Origin: CAYVBJ01 sp964449075 | Lineage (GTDB): Bacteria; Bacteroidota; Rhodothermia; Balneolales; Balneolaceae | Assembly (NCBI GenBank): GCA_964449075.1 | Contig: CAYVBJ010000001.1 | Span: 62,001 to 126,000, forward strand | Direction of reading: 5' to 3' | Length of the DNA stretch: 64,000 bases | Shown: piece after piece, positions 55,387 through 63,215 of the stretch | How the letters are laid out: the number at the start of each line of letters is the position of its first letter | Numbering within the stretch: the first letter of the stretch is position 1 | Made by a program: the position numbers and the translations under genes | The notes under the pieces: generated by a model | Seen by the model: only the letters and a program-made list of their open reading frames with translations | Told to the model about the DNA's origin: nothing | Databases searched by the model: none

Positions 55387-55598
55387 TTTGAACTGCCGGT
55401 ATTTTTTACCACTCTGAAAATGATTCCGAAAAGCGTACTTACACCGACCAAAACTCCTCCAATTAAAAACCATGGTTCTGTATCCCAGGTTCTGTCAATC
55501 CATAATCCAAGTAAGATCGGCACGCAAAGACCTGCTGCTATCTCCACACCCAGGGAAAGGTATTTTAAGTATTTTTTTACATCCGGATCACTGATCAA
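55383..55598 (-). CDS. AtpZ/AtpI-type F-ATPase accessory protein
   Basis: A 71-residue protein with two transmembrane helices (SLGVEIAAGLCVPILLGLWI, FLIGGVLVGVSTLFGIIFRV) joined by DRTWDTEPW, the pattern of the AtpZ family (putative F-ATPase subunit, PF09527-like). It sits at the head of the ATPase gene set and its stop overlaps the subunit I-like start. AtpZ is thought to assist F-ATPase assembly or divalent cation transport; the precise role is unclear. The upstream neighbour is the bactofilin gene, 4 bases away. Confidence 0.82.
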   Translation of the reverse strand: MISDPDVKKYLKYLSLGVEIAAGLCVPILLGLWIDRTWDTEPWFLIGGVLVGVSTLFGIIFRVVKNTGSSN

Positions 55599-55602
55599 AT
55601 GC

Positions 55603-56037
55603 TCAGGCCTTCACTTTTTCGTTCAGCTTTTTCGATTCAACTGCCTGACCGTTGTTTGAGGGTGATTCAGATCCCATTTTACAATCTCCATTAATTTCAG
55701 CACCCTCTTCCACAATCAACGTTTTGGTGTAAATATTACCGTTAATTTTAGCAGTTTTTCTGAGTGTCAACCGATTAGTTATATGTATTTCACCAATCAG
55801 GTTGCCTGAAATATCTGCATCGGCGGCTTTCACATTTCCATCAATAACTCCAGATGATGTAATGATAAGTTTGCCTTTTGAAGATGCTTCACCCTCAATT
55901 TTTCCCGATATCCTTATATCATTTTGGGATTGGATATTGCCTTTCAATTTTGATCCTTCACTGATCATGTTGAGTGAAGGAGATTGACCATTTGTAGAAT
56001 TCACCAATTTATCCTCTTTTTTATTATTGTTGAACAT
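55603..56037 (-). CDS. bactofilin (polymer-forming cytoskeletal protein)
   Basis: A 144-residue bactofilin. The core (about 25-115) has the regular beta-helix pattern with Gly/Ile repeats: ISEGSKLKGNIQSQNDIRISGKIEG, VIDGNVKAADADISGNLIGEI, LRKTAKINGNIYTKTLIVEEGAEINGDCKMG. The flexible tails are typical. Bactofilins form membrane-attached filaments, and some recruit peptidoglycan hydrolases. The neighbouring M23 peptidase gene, 5 bases upstream, fits that pairing. Cell-shape function here is inferred from the neighbour. Confidence 0.93.
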   Translation of the reverse strand: MFNNNKKEDKLVNSTNGQSPSLNMISEGSKLKGNIQSQNDIRISGKIEGEASSKGKLIITSSGVIDGNVKAADADISGNLIGEIHITNRLTLRKTAKINGNIYTKTLIVEEGAEINGDCKMGSESPSNNGQAVESKKLNEKVKA

Positions 56038-56042
56038 AATAT

Positions 56043-56888
56043 TTAATTGATTAAGTACATTAAGGGGTTTTGAGGAACACCATCTTTCCAGATTTCGAGG
56101 TGAAGATGCGATCCGGAGCTCAGAACTCCTTTATCACCTATAGAGCCTATAAGATCACCCTTCAAAACGATGTCTCCTTCTTTTTTTGATACTTTTTCTC
56201 CATGTTTGTAAACACTGACTATTCCATTTGGATGCTGTATATAAAGTACATAACCAAAATTTATAGTCCATTCTGCATTGATAACCGTACCGTCTGCAAC
56301 AGACGTAAACGGTGTACCCGGTTTAGCTGCAATATCAATTCCATAATGACCGTTTTCTGCAGAATATTTTTGAGTGAGGGATCCTGATAAAGGATAATGC
56401 GATGGAAATTGGGGGGACCCAGTCAATATATTCGACATGATTATTTCACTTGTTGAAATCATACTGAAAGATGGTGCATCTATAAAGTCTGAATTATTTG
56501 AATTCAGTTTACGATCGGTGGTAAGTAAATTTGAATCAGGTGTAAAGGTAGTGTCTGATGCCGATTTCAAAACATCTTTTAAATCCTGCAGCTGCCGGTC
56601 CCGGGCAGAGAGTGAATCCTGCAGTACGCTCACCCTTTCTGCTATCGAAAGTATTTCATTGCGTATACTTTCATCCTGCTGATGCTGATAAAGAGATCCC
56701 AGCGGCGTAACAAAGAAGAGCAGTGTGGTAACCAAAACTGAAATTAAAACAACGACAACAACTATGCTCACCATATCGGCTGATTTGATTGAAAATGAGC
56801 TGGATGAATCCGGATCGTTTTCATCAAGTACAACCACTGTAACAGCCCTGTCGCGATTCGAAAATATTTTTTTTAAAAAATCCCACAT
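56043..56888 (-). CDS. M23-family metallopeptidase, membrane-anchored
   Basis: A 281-residue peptidoglycan endopeptidase. A short cytoplasmic segment is followed by one transmembrane helix (about 37-60), a coiled coil (about 70-110) and the LytM domain (from about 165). The zinc ligands HYGIDIAA (H-x3-D) and HLHLEIW are intact, with an accessory YKHGE in between, so it is likely active. The gene lies between bactofilin and a glycosyltransferase on the same strand. Bactofilin-bound M23 proteins act in cell shape, and this pairing supports that role by inference. Confidence 0.93.
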   Translation of the reverse strand: MWDFLKKIFSNRDRAVTVVVLDENDPDSSSSFSIKSADMVSIVVVVVLISVLVTTLLFFVTPLGSLYQHQQDESIRNEILSIAERVSVLQDSLSARDRQLQDLKDVLKSASDTTFTPDSNLLTTDRKLNSNNSDFIDAPSFSMISTSEIIMSNILTGSPQFPSHYPLSGSLTQKYSAENGHYGIDIAAKPGTPFTSVADGTVINAEWTINFGYVLYIQHPNGIVSVYKHGEKVSKKEGDIVLKGDLIGSIGDKGVLSSGSHLHLEIWKDGVPQNPLMYLIN

Positions 56889-56914
56889 ACCGGGCCAGTT
56901 ACTATTTCTTATAG

Positions 56915-58177
56915 TTATTTTATCACTGAATTTAAAATACCAGCAAGTTTTCCGCTCTGCTTTTTGCGGTTAAAACTTTCTGAAAAAATTTGATCACCTT
57001 TCGGTAATTTATTTTTTTTCCAAAGTTCATAAAATTTCAGAAGTTCGTGTGAAATCATTGAGATATCGTTGGGATGAGAAATCATTGCTGCTTTGTATCT
57101 TTTCAGCAAATGACGTGATATTCCTTTGGGAACCAATGCAAGTACCGGTTTTCGTGTACCGAAATATTCATACATTTTTCCCGGTGTAACATTTCTCATT
57201 GTTGTTTTATCAGAAAGTATTAAAAGCAATAAATCACTATTCTGCAATATTTGGACAGTTTCCTCATGGCTTTTGTATCCTTTAAAAGAAACTGCACCAT
57301 TCAATCCGGATTTCTTAATAAGTTTCTCATATGCCTTCCCTTCAGATCCGACAAACTGAATTTCAATATCCTTTGCAAGATCAGGATTTCTTTTAAGGGC
57401 AAATGTTACAGCTTTTAAAAATTGATCTGGCTGACTTTGAAAATGGAAAAGGCCTGAATAGGTGATTACAAATTTATTATTTGCACCTCTAATGGTGTTA
57501 TTTGTCGTAAATTCAGGGTCATAGCCATTTGGAAGTATGATCGGCCTTCTGATAAACGGATATCTTTTGAAGAGAATATTTTCATAGGCGCTGTTAACAA
57601 CAGTAATTGCATTAGAAGACTGAATTGAGTTGTATTCGAGTTCAGCTATTTTATCCCTGTGCCAGCTTGTCGGGTAGGCAGCATACTGATTATCAAGCCA
57701 GTCATCCCTGTAATCCAGGATTAAGGGTAACCCTGTCTCCTCTTTTATTTTTGAAGCAATAATGTGATTGCTGAATGGCGGGCCTGTTGAAAACAGAGCA
57801 TCGAACCTATCTTTTTTATGGAGTTGAATCGCTTTTTCAACTGCGGGTTCAATCCATCCTTTCTTATTATCCGGAAACATGAACCAGGATGTAAAGAGTC
57901 TCAGCAGTTTTCCTTTAGCTTCACTGTATCTGATTTTCTTTTTGCCTCCCGCACTCTGGAAAAAAGATCCGTTTTGAACCCTGACTACCTCGATATTATG
58001 GGTTTCAACTTCATATATCAAAGATGAATCAAAAGTGTGGTAAATACCGGGTTCAGGGGTTATGACAACCGGTTTCCATCCAAAATCAGCCAGATACTTA
58101 GCCAGGCCCAAAGGCCTTTGCACACCGCTTCCTCCCATTGGCGGAAAATAGTACGCAATAATCAGAACTCTTTTCAT
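56915..58177 (-). CDS. glycosyltransferase family 4
   Basis: A 420-residue GT-B glycosyltransferase. The N-terminal domain begins VLIIAYYFPPMGGSGVQRPLGLAKYL, a family hallmark, and DALFSTGPPFSNHIIASKIKEETGLPLILDYRDDW. The C-terminal domain has FVITYSGLFHFQSQPDQFLKAV, VQFVGSEG and KMYEYFGTRKPVLALVP. Donor and acceptor are unknown. It lies 6 bases after guaB and 26 bases before the M23 gene, part of one long transcription unit. Envelope polysaccharide or glycolipid synthesis is the usual role of such members. Confidence 0.92.
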   Translation of the reverse strand: MKRVLIIAYYFPPMGGSGVQRPLGLAKYLADFGWKPVVITPEPGIYHTFDSSLIYEVETHNIEVVRVQNGSFFQSAGGKKKIRYSEAKGKLLRLFTSWFMFPDNKKGWIEPAVEKAIQLHKKDRFDALFSTGPPFSNHIIASKIKEETGLPLILDYRDDWLDNQYAAYPTSWHRDKIAELEYNSIQSSNAITVVNSAYENILFKRYPFIRRPIILPNGYDPEFTTNNTIRGANNKFVITYSGLFHFQSQPDQFLKAVTFALKRNPDLAKDIEIQFVGSEGKAYEKLIKKSGLNGAVSFKGYKSHEETVQILQNSDLLLLILSDKTTMRNVTPGKMYEYFGTRKPVLALVPKGISRHLLKRYKAAMISHPNDISMISHELLKFYELWKKNKLPKGDQIFSESFNRKKQSGKLAGILNSVIK

Positions 58178-58183
58178 AAAGGA

Positions 58184-59662
58184 TCAGTTGACGGAATAAT
58201 TGGGAGCTTCTTTTGTGATCTGAACAGAGTGAGGATGACTCTCCCTGTAACTTGCCGCCGATATTTGCACAAATTCGGATTTTTGCAGATCACGGATTGT
58301 AGCTGCCCCTACATACCCCATGGCCGCCCTGAGTCCTCCTGTCATTTGATGCACAACCTCTCCCAGGTAACCTTTATAGGGAACGCGTCCTTCTATACCT
58401 TCGGGAACGAGCTTTCGCAGATCATCTTCAACATCCTGGAAATAGCGATCTTTGGATCCTTTGGACATAGCCGTAATACTTCCCATTCCCCTGTAGGACT
58501 TATATTTACGTGATTCATATATAATTGTTTCACCCGGGCTTTCGTCAACACCTGCAAACATAGAACCCATCATAACCGCTTCAGCGCCACCGGCAATTGC
58601 TTTTGGAATATCACCCGTTTGTTTTATGCCTCCGTCAGCAATCAGCCCGATTCTGTTTTTTTGTGTGTATTCAGCTATTTCCATGACAGCCGATAGCTGG
58701 GGGACCCCAACACCGGTAACTACACGTGTTGTACAAATGGAGCCGGGTCCGACACCTACTTTTACGACATCAGCACCGGCCCTGTGTAACGCTTCCGCTG
58801 CATCCCTTGTGGCGATATTACCTCCAATAAGAGTCAGGTCTTTATACTTTTTCTTAATCATACCAACTGTGTTCAATACACCTTTGGAATGTCCGTGTGC
58901 GGTATCTACCGTTATTGCATCCACTCCGGAATCAATAAGTGCGCTTACCCTGTCCATTGTGTCCGGAGTAACACCAACTGCGGCGCCCACCCGAAGCCTT
59001 CCCATTTCATCTTTACATGCATTGGGAAAGTTCATTTTCTTTTCAATATCCTTGAACGTTATCAGCCCTACAAGTTTATTATTTTTATCCACGATGGGCA
59101 GTTTTTCAACTTTATATTGTTGCAGTATCTCCTCCGCCTCTTCCAGGTTCGTGCCCTCCTCCGCAGTAATCAGATTCTCTTTCGTCATAATACTGCTTAA
59201 AAGCTTGTCTACGTAATGTTCAAAACGCAGGTCACGATTCGTGACAATCCCGATAAGTTTATCATTCTGCTCTACAATCGGTATCCCGCCGATTTTGTGC
59301 TTTTTCATTAATGCCCTGGCATCTTTTACAGTTGCAGTAGGCGGAAGTGTAACGGGGTCTACAATCATCCCGCTTTCACTCCTCTTTACGAGCCTTACCT
59401 GTTCGGCTTGCTCCTCAATCGTCATGTTTTTATGCAATATGGCGATACCGCCTTCACGGGCCAGCGCAATTGCGAGACGGTATTCGGATACGGTATCCAT
59501 CGCAGCGCTGATCACGGGAATGTTGAGCTTTAAAGCGGGGGTTAAGTCAACAGTAAGATCTACATTCCTGGGAAGAACCTGTGAATAGTTGGGAACGAGC
59601 AGAACATCATCATAGGTAAGGCCCTGCCTTGTAATTTTACCGAACGGGGAATTATTTTGCAT
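58184..59662 (-). CDS. guaB: inosine-5'-monophosphate dehydrogenase
   Basis: IMP dehydrogenase oxidises IMP to XMP, the first committed step of GMP synthesis. The 492-residue protein has the N-terminal TYDDVLLVPNYS, two CBS domains (about 95-205), the NAD-binding GADVVKVGVGPGSICTTRVVTGVGVPQ loop with catalytic Cys, and the flap-region RGMGSITAM...DRYFQ. It is the first gene of the long minus-strand run ending at tRNA-Ser. Length is normal. Confidence 0.98.
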   Translation of the reverse strand: MQNNSPFGKITRQGLTYDDVLLVPNYSQVLPRNVDLTVDLTPALKLNIPVISAAMDTVSEYRLAIALAREGGIAILHKNMTIEEQAEQVRLVKRSESGMIVDPVTLPPTATVKDARALMKKHKIGGIPIVEQNDKLIGIVTNRDLRFEHYVDKLLSSIMTKENLITAEEGTNLEEAEEILQQYKVEKLPIVDKNNKLVGLITFKDIEKKMNFPNACKDEMGRLRVGAAVGVTPDTMDRVSALIDSGVDAITVDTAHGHSKGVLNTVGMIKKKYKDLTLIGGNIATRDAAEALHRAGADVVKVGVGPGSICTTRVVTGVGVPQLSAVMEIAEYTQKNRIGLIADGGIKQTGDIPKAIAGGAEAVMMGSMFAGVDESPGETIIYESRKYKSYRGMGSITAMSKGSKDRYFQDVEDDLRKLVPEGIEGRVPYKGYLGEVVHQMTGGLRAAMGYVGAATIRDLQKSEFVQISAASYRESHPHSVQITKEAPNYSVN

Positions 59663-59761
59663 GGGGAGAAAATCGTTTCGTTTACATTTTGATTAAGATA
59701 AAAAAAATGTTCCCGAACTTCTCCCTCTTCCCTATTTAAATTTTACAGATTCCCAATAACG

Positions 59762-60085
59762 TCAAAGCGGATTAATCTTAAGTGTATTTATAGCGGTTTG
59801 AATCGAGCAAATTCCATTGAGGTAAGATTGAACCCAGAAAAAAACACTTTTCCGTCGATTTACGACAAAAGGATCGCAGGTTGAATAGTTACCCTGTAAT
59901 TCATTTACATATGCCAGGATATCATCTTTAATTGCCATTTTCAGGTCATCAGGTAGTTTGCTCCATCCGAGTAATTCAAAAGCCTCTGTCAGGTTTCTGT
60001 GTTCTTCTGATGCCTCACGTAATACTTTTCTGAGTACCGGTTCTGCAAATGATCGATTTCTTTTCTTTAAAACTGCATTTGTCAT
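59762..60085 (-). CDS. small hypothetical protein
   Basis: A 107-residue cytoplasmic protein, charged in the N-terminal half (LRKVLREASEEHRNLTEAFELLGW) and ending in the hydrophobic FFWVQSYLNGICSIQTAI. No family is recognised. The start is ATG, followed by MTNAVLKKRNRSF. It lies alone between guaB and purB on the same strand, with a perfect palindrome (GTGACAC-CAGT-GTGTCAC, 60133-60150) 48 bases upstream. Whether it is expressed is unknown; it is retained because length, start and codon pattern look protein-like. Confidence 0.55.
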   Translation of the reverse strand: MTNAVLKKRNRSFAEPVLRKVLREASEEHRNLTEAFELLGWSKLPDDLKMAIKDDILAYVNELQGNYSTCDPFVVNRRKSVFFWVQSYLNGICSIQTAINTLKINPL

Positions 60086-60132
60086 AATTTTATTCCTTTA
60101 ATTAATGTTCAAATGCAGTATAAGACCCGGAA

Positions 60133-60150
60133 GTGACACCAGTGTGTCAC
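60133..60150. promoter_or_regulatory. 18-base perfect palindrome upstream of the small hypothetical gene
   Basis: GTGACAC and GTGTCAC flank a 4-base centre CAGT in the 92-base gap between purB and the small gene. There is no T-run next to it, so it does not look like a terminator, and an operator for a dimeric regulator is possible. Confidence 0.35.
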
Positions 60151-60177
60151 CCCCAATTCTGCGAATTAAAAAAAAGA

Positions 60178-61470
60178 TCAAAGACCTGCTCGCTTAAAAA
60201 TTTCATCCACCCGCCTTGTGTGATGATCGAGGTCAAATGCATCCTCAATTTCATCTGGATCCAGATACTTTTTAACCACATCATTACTGGTTACAATATC
60301 ACGAAATGAGGTTTTCTCTTCCCACGCTTTCATCGCCATAGGCTGTACAGTGTCGTACGCCTCCTCTCTTGAAAGTCCTTTATCAATGAGCATTAAAAGA
60401 AGCCGCTGCGAGAAAACCAATCCATGCGTTTTGTCCATATTTTCCCTCATATTTTCAGGATAGACAACCAGTTTTTCTATAACGCCTGCAAATCTGCTGA
60501 GCATATAGTCCAGTAAAATAGTTGCATCAGGCAAAATAATCCGTTCAACGGATGAGTGCGAAATGTCTCTTTCATGCCAGAGAGGAATATTTTCATAGGC
60601 CGACATCATATACCCCCGCAGTACCCTGGAACATCCGCTTATATTCTCTGAACTCACCGGGTTTCGTTTATGCGGCATAGCCGATGATCCCTTTTGTCCC
60701 TTTCTGAAAAATTCTTCAGCCTCACGAAGCTCCGTTCGCTGAAGGTGACGAACTTCTACAGCCATCTTTTCCAGGGACGAACCGATCAAAGCAAGTACGG
60801 CCATATAATTTGCATGGCGGTCTCTTTGAAGAGTTTGTGTGGAAATAGGTGCCGGATTCAGCCCAAGTTCTTCACAAGTCAACTCTTCCACCTCAATAGG
60901 TATATTTGCAAAGGTGCCAACTGCCCCTGAGAGTTTTCCGAATTCAACACCTGAGGCTGCAGACTCGAAGCGGGTTTGATTTCTCTTCATCTCTGTGTAC
61001 CAAAGAGCACACTTCAGCCCGAACGTAGTTGGTTCAGCGTGAACACCGTGAGTTCGGCCCATCATCACAGTATTTTTATGCTCTTTCGCTTTTTCCGCGA
61101 GAACCGTGATCATCCTCTCAATTCCTCTGCTTAGAATCTGGTTTGCCTGCCTGAGCCTGTACCCGTTTGCCGTATCAACCACGTCCGTAGATGTAAGACC
61201 ATAATGAACCCATTTTTTTTCCGGTCCGAGGCTTTCAGAAACCGACCGTGTAAAAGCTACAACATCATGGCGTGTTTCTTTTTCGATCTCTTTGATTCTC
61301 TTGACATCAAAAGAGGCATTTTTATACAGCAGTTCCACATCTTCAGGTGGAATTTTTCCAAGCTTACTCCAGGCTTTGCAGGCAGCAAGTTCCACCTCAA
61401 GCCAGGCTTTAAATTGATTTTCTTCAGTCCAGATATCTGCCATTTCAGGCCGGGAGTACCGTTCGATCAT
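60178..61470 (-). CDS. purB: adenylosuccinate lyase
   Basis: PurB catalyses two fumarate-releasing steps of purine synthesis (SAICAR to AICAR, adenylosuccinate to AMP). The 430-residue protein has the family signature GSSAMPHKRNPVSSEN (around residue 265), the TRHDVVAFTRSV segment (around 67-78), HYGLTSTDVVDTANGYRLRQ (catalytic region) and GRTHGVHAEPTTFGLK. Length is normal. With guaB nearby it makes a small purine region. The next gene downstream is the small hypothetical one. Confidence 0.98.
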   Translation of the reverse strand: MIERYSRPEMADIWTEENQFKAWLEVELAACKAWSKLGKIPPEDVELLYKNASFDVKRIKEIEKETRHDVVAFTRSVSESLGPEKKWVHYGLTSTDVVDTANGYRLRQANQILSRGIERMITVLAEKAKEHKNTVMMGRTHGVHAEPTTFGLKCALWYTEMKRNQTRFESAASGVEFGKLSGAVGTFANIPIEVEELTCEELGLNPAPISTQTLQRDRHANYMAVLALIGSSLEKMAVEVRHLQRTELREAEEFFRKGQKGSSAMPHKRNPVSSENISGCSRVLRGYMMSAYENIPLWHERDISHSSVERIILPDATILLDYMLSRFAGVIEKLVVYPENMRENMDKTHGLVFSQRLLLMLIDKGLSREEAYDTVQPMAMKAWEEKTSFRDIVTSNDVVKKYLDPDEIEDAFDLDHHTRRVDEIFKRAGL

Positions 61471-61554
61471 AATTATTCCAAAACTTTTTGTTTTAAGTGT
61501 ACCAGGAAGAAAGATATCGGATTAATTTGAAGATATCCCAGACATTTCAAAAAA

Positions 61555-61640
61555 GTACTTACCAGTGGATCTGTCTCATAACTCTGTCTTGCAGAAGCAA
61601 ACCTGGATGCGATCCAGAACGAAGAGTGACGTAATTATTT
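61555..61640. repeat. possible remnant of a REP-like palindromic element
   Basis: The gap between purB and tRNA-Leu contains CTGGAT-GCG-ATCCAG (61603-61617), a nearby imperfect repeat (CTGTCTCATAACTCTGTCT) and an AGTGACG end. The composition recalls degenerate GTCATTC/GAATGAC-type repeats. Only one copy is in the window, so this is a weak call. Confidence 0.25.
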
Positions 61641-61673
61641 TTTAATTGATAAGCGTTCAGAAATGAAAAATTG

Positions 61674-61757
61674 TACCCGGAGGGGGACTCGAACCCCCAC
61701 GATGTCGCCACCACCGGATTTTGAATCCGGCGCGTCTACCAATTCCGCCATCCGGGC
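61674..61757 (-). tRNA. tRNA-Leu (anticodon CAA)
   Basis: An 84-nt class II tRNA. The acceptor stem GCCCGGA pairs with TCCGGGT (one G-U pair) and the discriminator is A. The anticodon stem-loop CCGGAT-TCAAAA-TCCGG holds CAA, which decodes UUG. A long variable arm and the T-loop GTTCGAGTC are present. It is on the minus strand upstream of purB with a 203-base gap. Confidence 0.97.
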
Positions 61758-61922
61758 ATCAGTAACTCAAACAGTAAATATAGGAAGCAGGCAGGTCAAA
61801 GAAAATATCTTTTTTGAGAGAGCGATCAGTCTCAGGCGAACGAATCTTTTTCGAATTTAATTTATCATCTGATCATAATTCCTATATTTAAATAAATTTT
61901 GATCTGATAAACTTGTGAATAA

Positions 61923-63101
61923 ATGCCCGAAATAATAATCAGCTGGTTATTGCTATTTGCACTTTTATATTTACTTATTACGTCAGTAATTCTTGTTCAC
62001 AACCGTTTTCATCTCACAGAGTTGCCTGCAGAAGATAATATGGAAGATGGTCAGCATCTCAAGATCTCCGTATGCATCCCGGCCAGGAATGAAGAGGACA
62101 CAATCCATAAACTTTTACATAGTGTTGTGACTCAAAACTATCCATCTTTTGAAGTGCTGATACTGGATGACCAATCTGAAGACAGTACACCGTTGATTCT
62201 CAAATCCTTTAGACAACAATACCCGGATTTGATTATTCCGCTGAAAGGAACCCGGCGTCCGCAGGGATGGCTGGGTAAGTCGTGGGCATGCCAGCAGCTT
62301 GGTGAAAAAGCTGACGGTCACATTTTGCTGTTCCTGGACGCAGATACCGTTTTACAACCGGGCATGCTGCCTTCTGTTTCAGCTGCCTTTTCAAAATACA
62401 ACACAGATATGATCACCGTCTGGCCGCACCAGGTTTTCAGGACATGGTGGGAAAAGACAGTGATGCCGATAGTATACTATACGCTCTTAACACTTTTACC
62501 CACCTTTTATGCATTCAGGAAACCAAAGTTTATGCCTGAATACATCTATTCGCGTGTATCATCACTCTTTTCTGCAGCAAATGGGCAGTGTATTGCTTTT
62601 AAACGGGAAGTGTATGATAAGATAGGTGGTCATGCCGCGGTAAAATCAGAGATCGTTGAAGATGTGAAACTTGCCCAAAATACTGTTAAAGCCGGTTTTA
62701 CTATGCGCATGTTTACCGGTCAGTCTTCAATCAAATGCAGAATGTACAACAGTCAATTTGAGATGTTCCAGGGATTCAGGAAAAACTTTTTTGCAGGATT
62801 CAATTACAACCTCACACTTTTTAGCTTTTCAGCGGTCTTGCATTTTGCAGTTTTTGTCCTCCCTTTTATAACACTTCCAGTTTCATTGATCACAGAAAAC
62901 CGGCTTTTGTTTGAACTCTCCGCTGCCGTAATTTCAGTTATTCTGCTTCAAAGACTTGTGATAGCATTTTGGCAAAAATGGAATCCGTTATACGCATTTA
63001 CTCATCCTGTCGGAGTTTTATGGTTTCAAATACTTGCACTAACAACAATACTTGATTTTTTGACAAAGCGAAAAGTAAAGTGGAAAGAACGAGAGATATA
63101 A
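61923..63101 (+). CDS. family 2 glycosyltransferase with membrane helices (CrtQ/HpnB-like)
   Basis: A 392-residue processive-type GT2. An N-terminal transmembrane segment (about 5-25) precedes the catalytic domain with VCIPARNEEDTI, the DDQSEDST nucleotide site and the LFLDADTVLQPG acidic motif. GWLGKSWACQQ, common to CrtQ and HpnB-type enzymes, and the Q-R-like downstream FRKNFF segment follow. Two or three C-terminal helices lie from about residue 295 (LTLFSFSAVLHFAVFVLPFI). CrtQ glycosylates carotenoid, and HpnB is linked to hopanoids; the substrate here is unknown. Confidence 0.88.
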   Translation: MPEIIISWLLLFALLYLLITSVILVHNRFHLTELPAEDNMEDGQHLKISVCIPARNEEDTIHKLLHSVVTQNYPSFEVLILDDQSEDSTPLILKSFRQQYPDLIIPLKGTRRPQGWLGKSWACQQLGEKADGHILLFLDADTVLQPGMLPSVSAAFSKYNTDMITVWPHQVFRTWWEKTVMPIVYYTLLTLLPTFYAFRKPKFMPEYIYSRVSSLFSAANGQCIAFKREVYDKIGGHAAVKSEIVEDVKLAQNTVKAGFTMRMFTGQSSIKCRMYNSQFEMFQGFRKNFFAGFNYNLTLFSFSAVLHFAVFVLPFITLPVSLITENRLLFELSAAVISVILLQRLVIAFWQKWNPLYAFTHPVGVLWFQILALTTILDFLTKRKVKWKEREI

Positions 63102-63215
63102 ATCCGTGAAAATTTTGTATGTTAAACCGACCAATTTTGCACCAAAGACGGCTACTGTAATTTTTAATAGAATTAAACCTTTCTTTTAGGCTACAAATTA
63201 TTATTATTAAAATAT

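Noticed and set aside
55387..55473. N-terminal extension of the subunit I-like protein
   Set aside because: It overlaps the atpZ-like gene almost entirely and starts with a charged segment unlike the family; the TTG overlap start is more plausible.
58037..58513. 158-codon plus-strand frame
   Set aside because: It overlaps the GT4 and guaB genes on the opposite strand; no motif or start signal supports it.
58626..59216. 196-codon open frame on the plus strand opposite guaB
   Set aside because: It lies entirely within guaB on the opposite strand and has a Ser/Pro/Thr-rich composition expected from antisense codon shadowing.
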